29,201 bases of DNA from Lysobacter_F sp035645555 (GTDB lineage: Bacteria; Pseudomonadota; Gammaproteobacteria; Xanthomonadales; Xanthomonadaceae), in NCBI GenBank assembly GCA_035645555.1, contig DASQMI010000048.1, positions 1 to 29,201 on the forward strand, read 5' to 3'. The notes under the pieces were generated by a model. That model had not been told where the DNA came from and ran no database searches. It saw only the letters and a list, made by a program, of their open reading frames with translations. Numbering within the stretch: the stretch's first letter is position 1; each line of letters starts with the position of its first letter. Position numbers and translations under genes: made by a program. Shown in pieces: positions 28,588-29,201 of the stretch.

Positions 28588-28977
28588 TCAGTCTTCCTCG
28601 ATCAGCTCGGCGTAATCGTCCGGGCCGAGCAGCTCGTTGAGCTGCTCGGGATCCTCCATTTCGAGGGTGAACATCCAGCCCTCGCCGTAGGCGTCCTCGT
28701 TGATCGTCTCCGGCTTGTCGACCAGTGCGCTGTTGATCGCCACCACCTTGCCGCTGACCGGCGCGTACACATCGGAGGCGGCCTTGACCGACTCGACCAC
28801 GGCACAGGCGTTGCCCGCCTCGACGCGATCGCCGACCGTCGGCAGCTCGACGTACACGAGGTCGCCGAGCAGTTCCTGCGCGTGCTCGGAGATGCCCACC
28901 GTGACCTTGCCGTCGCCATCGACGCGTGCCCATTCGTGGGACTTGAGGAACTTGAGGTCGCCGGGGATCTCGCTCAT
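28588..28977 (-). CDS. gcvH: Glycine cleavage system H protein
   Basis: 129 residues, the usual length. Lipoyl carrier that shuttles the aminomethyl group between the P, T and L proteins of the glycine cleavage complex in the cytosol. The lipoylation motif VVESVKAASDVYAPVSG carries the modified Lys at 65; other signatures are FLKSHEWARVD, VGISEHAQELLGDLVYVELP and GEGWMFTLEM. The ATG at 28977 is preceded by GGAG about 6 bases upstream. It lies 61 bp downstream of gcvT on the same strand and ends in an intrinsic terminator, so it is the last gene of a gcvT-gcvH unit; gcvP is not in this window. Confidence 0.98.
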   Translation of the reverse strand: MSEIPGDLKFLKSHEWARVDGDGKVTVGISEHAQELLGDLVYVELPTVGDRVEAGNACAVVESVKAASDVYAPVSGKVVAINSALVDKPETINEDAYGEGWMFTLEMEDPEQLNELLGPDDYAELIEED

Positions 28978-29038
28978 GGGGGCTCCGGAACTGCGATGGT
29001 CTGGGATGGGGAACTAGTGTAACGGACCGCGCGCGGGG

Positions 29039-29201
29039 TCAGCCGAGCACGCCGGGCTGCGCCTGGCCTTCGCGGACGAACGGAAACTTCACCACGCGCA
29101 CCGGCACTTCGCGGCCGCGGATGTCCACCCGCACCGCGCCCGGATCGCCGGCCGGCACGCGCGCGAACGCGATCGCCTTGCCGAGCGTCGGCGAGAACGT
29201 G
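29039..29201 (-). CDS. gcvT: Glycine cleavage system T protein (C-terminal fragment)
   Basis: Only the last 53 codons or so are in the window; the rest lies beyond the right edge. The translation TFSPTLGKAIAFARVPAG, then VDIRGREVPVRVVKFPFVRE, ends PGVLG and stop (TGA at 29041-29039), matching the conserved C-terminal barrel of aminomethyltransferase. The enzyme transfers the one-carbon unit from the H-protein to tetrahydrofolate. It is immediately upstream of gcvH in the same direction. Confidence 0.92.
   Translation of the reverse strand, partial: TFSPTLGKAIAFARVPAGDPGAVRVDIRGREVPVRVVKFPFVREGQAQPGVLG

Noticed and set aside
26869..29022. 717-codon plus-strand open frame across the histone-like gene and gcvH
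   Set aside because: Runs antisense to the histone-like gene, the intrinsic terminators and gcvH, and has no coherent domain.

Overview
The window looks like chromosomal DNA of a high-GC gammaproteobacterium of the Xanthomonadaceae/Lysobacteraceae (Lysobacter or Luteimonas type). The support is the GC-rich codon use, tandem ~1000-residue TonB-dependent receptors with the LRDAIT signal-peptide style of that family, a GTP-type PEP carboxykinase, a FadE-type acyl-CoA dehydrogenase, and a lysine/alanine-rich histone-like protein. No tRNA, rRNA, insertion sequence, prophage or CRISPR array was seen. The species assignment is inference; no database was searched.

Layout. (1) 1-2570: a truncated mtgA (peptidoglycan glycosyltransferase) faces away from hslO (Hsp33); then comes an exported protein of unknown function with its own promoter and terminator. 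(2) 2600-9051: two tandem TonB-dependent receptors, each with a similar promoter, a similar structured leader and a strong intrinsic terminator. (3) 9103-12944: a TPR-sulfotransferase, a 2OG-Fe(II) oxygenase of the TIGR02466 type, a second P-loop sulfotransferase overlapping it by 17 bp, and, convergent, a prolyl-hydroxylase-like 2OG-Fe(II) oxygenase. Two hydroxylase-type and two sulfotransferase-type enzymes beside two receptors are the best candidate here for an undescribed modification system. (4) 12944-18899: pckG (translationally coupled to the last oxygenase), a TetR-family regulator, and divergently fadE with a small membrane protein and a DUF4442 hotdog protein: a fatty-acid oxidation/gluconeogenesis block with a regulator in the middle. 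(5) 18903-23132: an exported (Tat-like) NAD-dependent epimerase preceded by a nucleotide-translocase-like transporter, then a GMC oxidoreductase. (6) 23151-27188: a membrane M48 protease with a TerB-like tail, lemA upstream of it with an interspersed hairpin repeat between them, and a secreted serine beta-lactamase-family hydrolase. (7) 27214-29201: a histone H1-like gene, a ~900-bp gene-poor stretch holding a consensus promoter paired with an intrinsic terminator (candidate ~170-nt RNA) and a run of large hairpins, then gcvH and the end of gcvT.

How genes work together: FadE yields acetyl-CoA from fatty acids and PckG converts oxaloacetate to PEP for gluconeogenesis, so the TetR gene between them plausibly responds to acyl-CoA. 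GcvT and GcvH belong to the glycine cleavage system. LemA and the M48 protease form a recurring envelope pair. The receptor/sulfotransferase/oxygenase block suggests hydroxylation and sulfation of a shared substrate (a protein, peptide or small molecule), but the substrate is not visible in the sequence.
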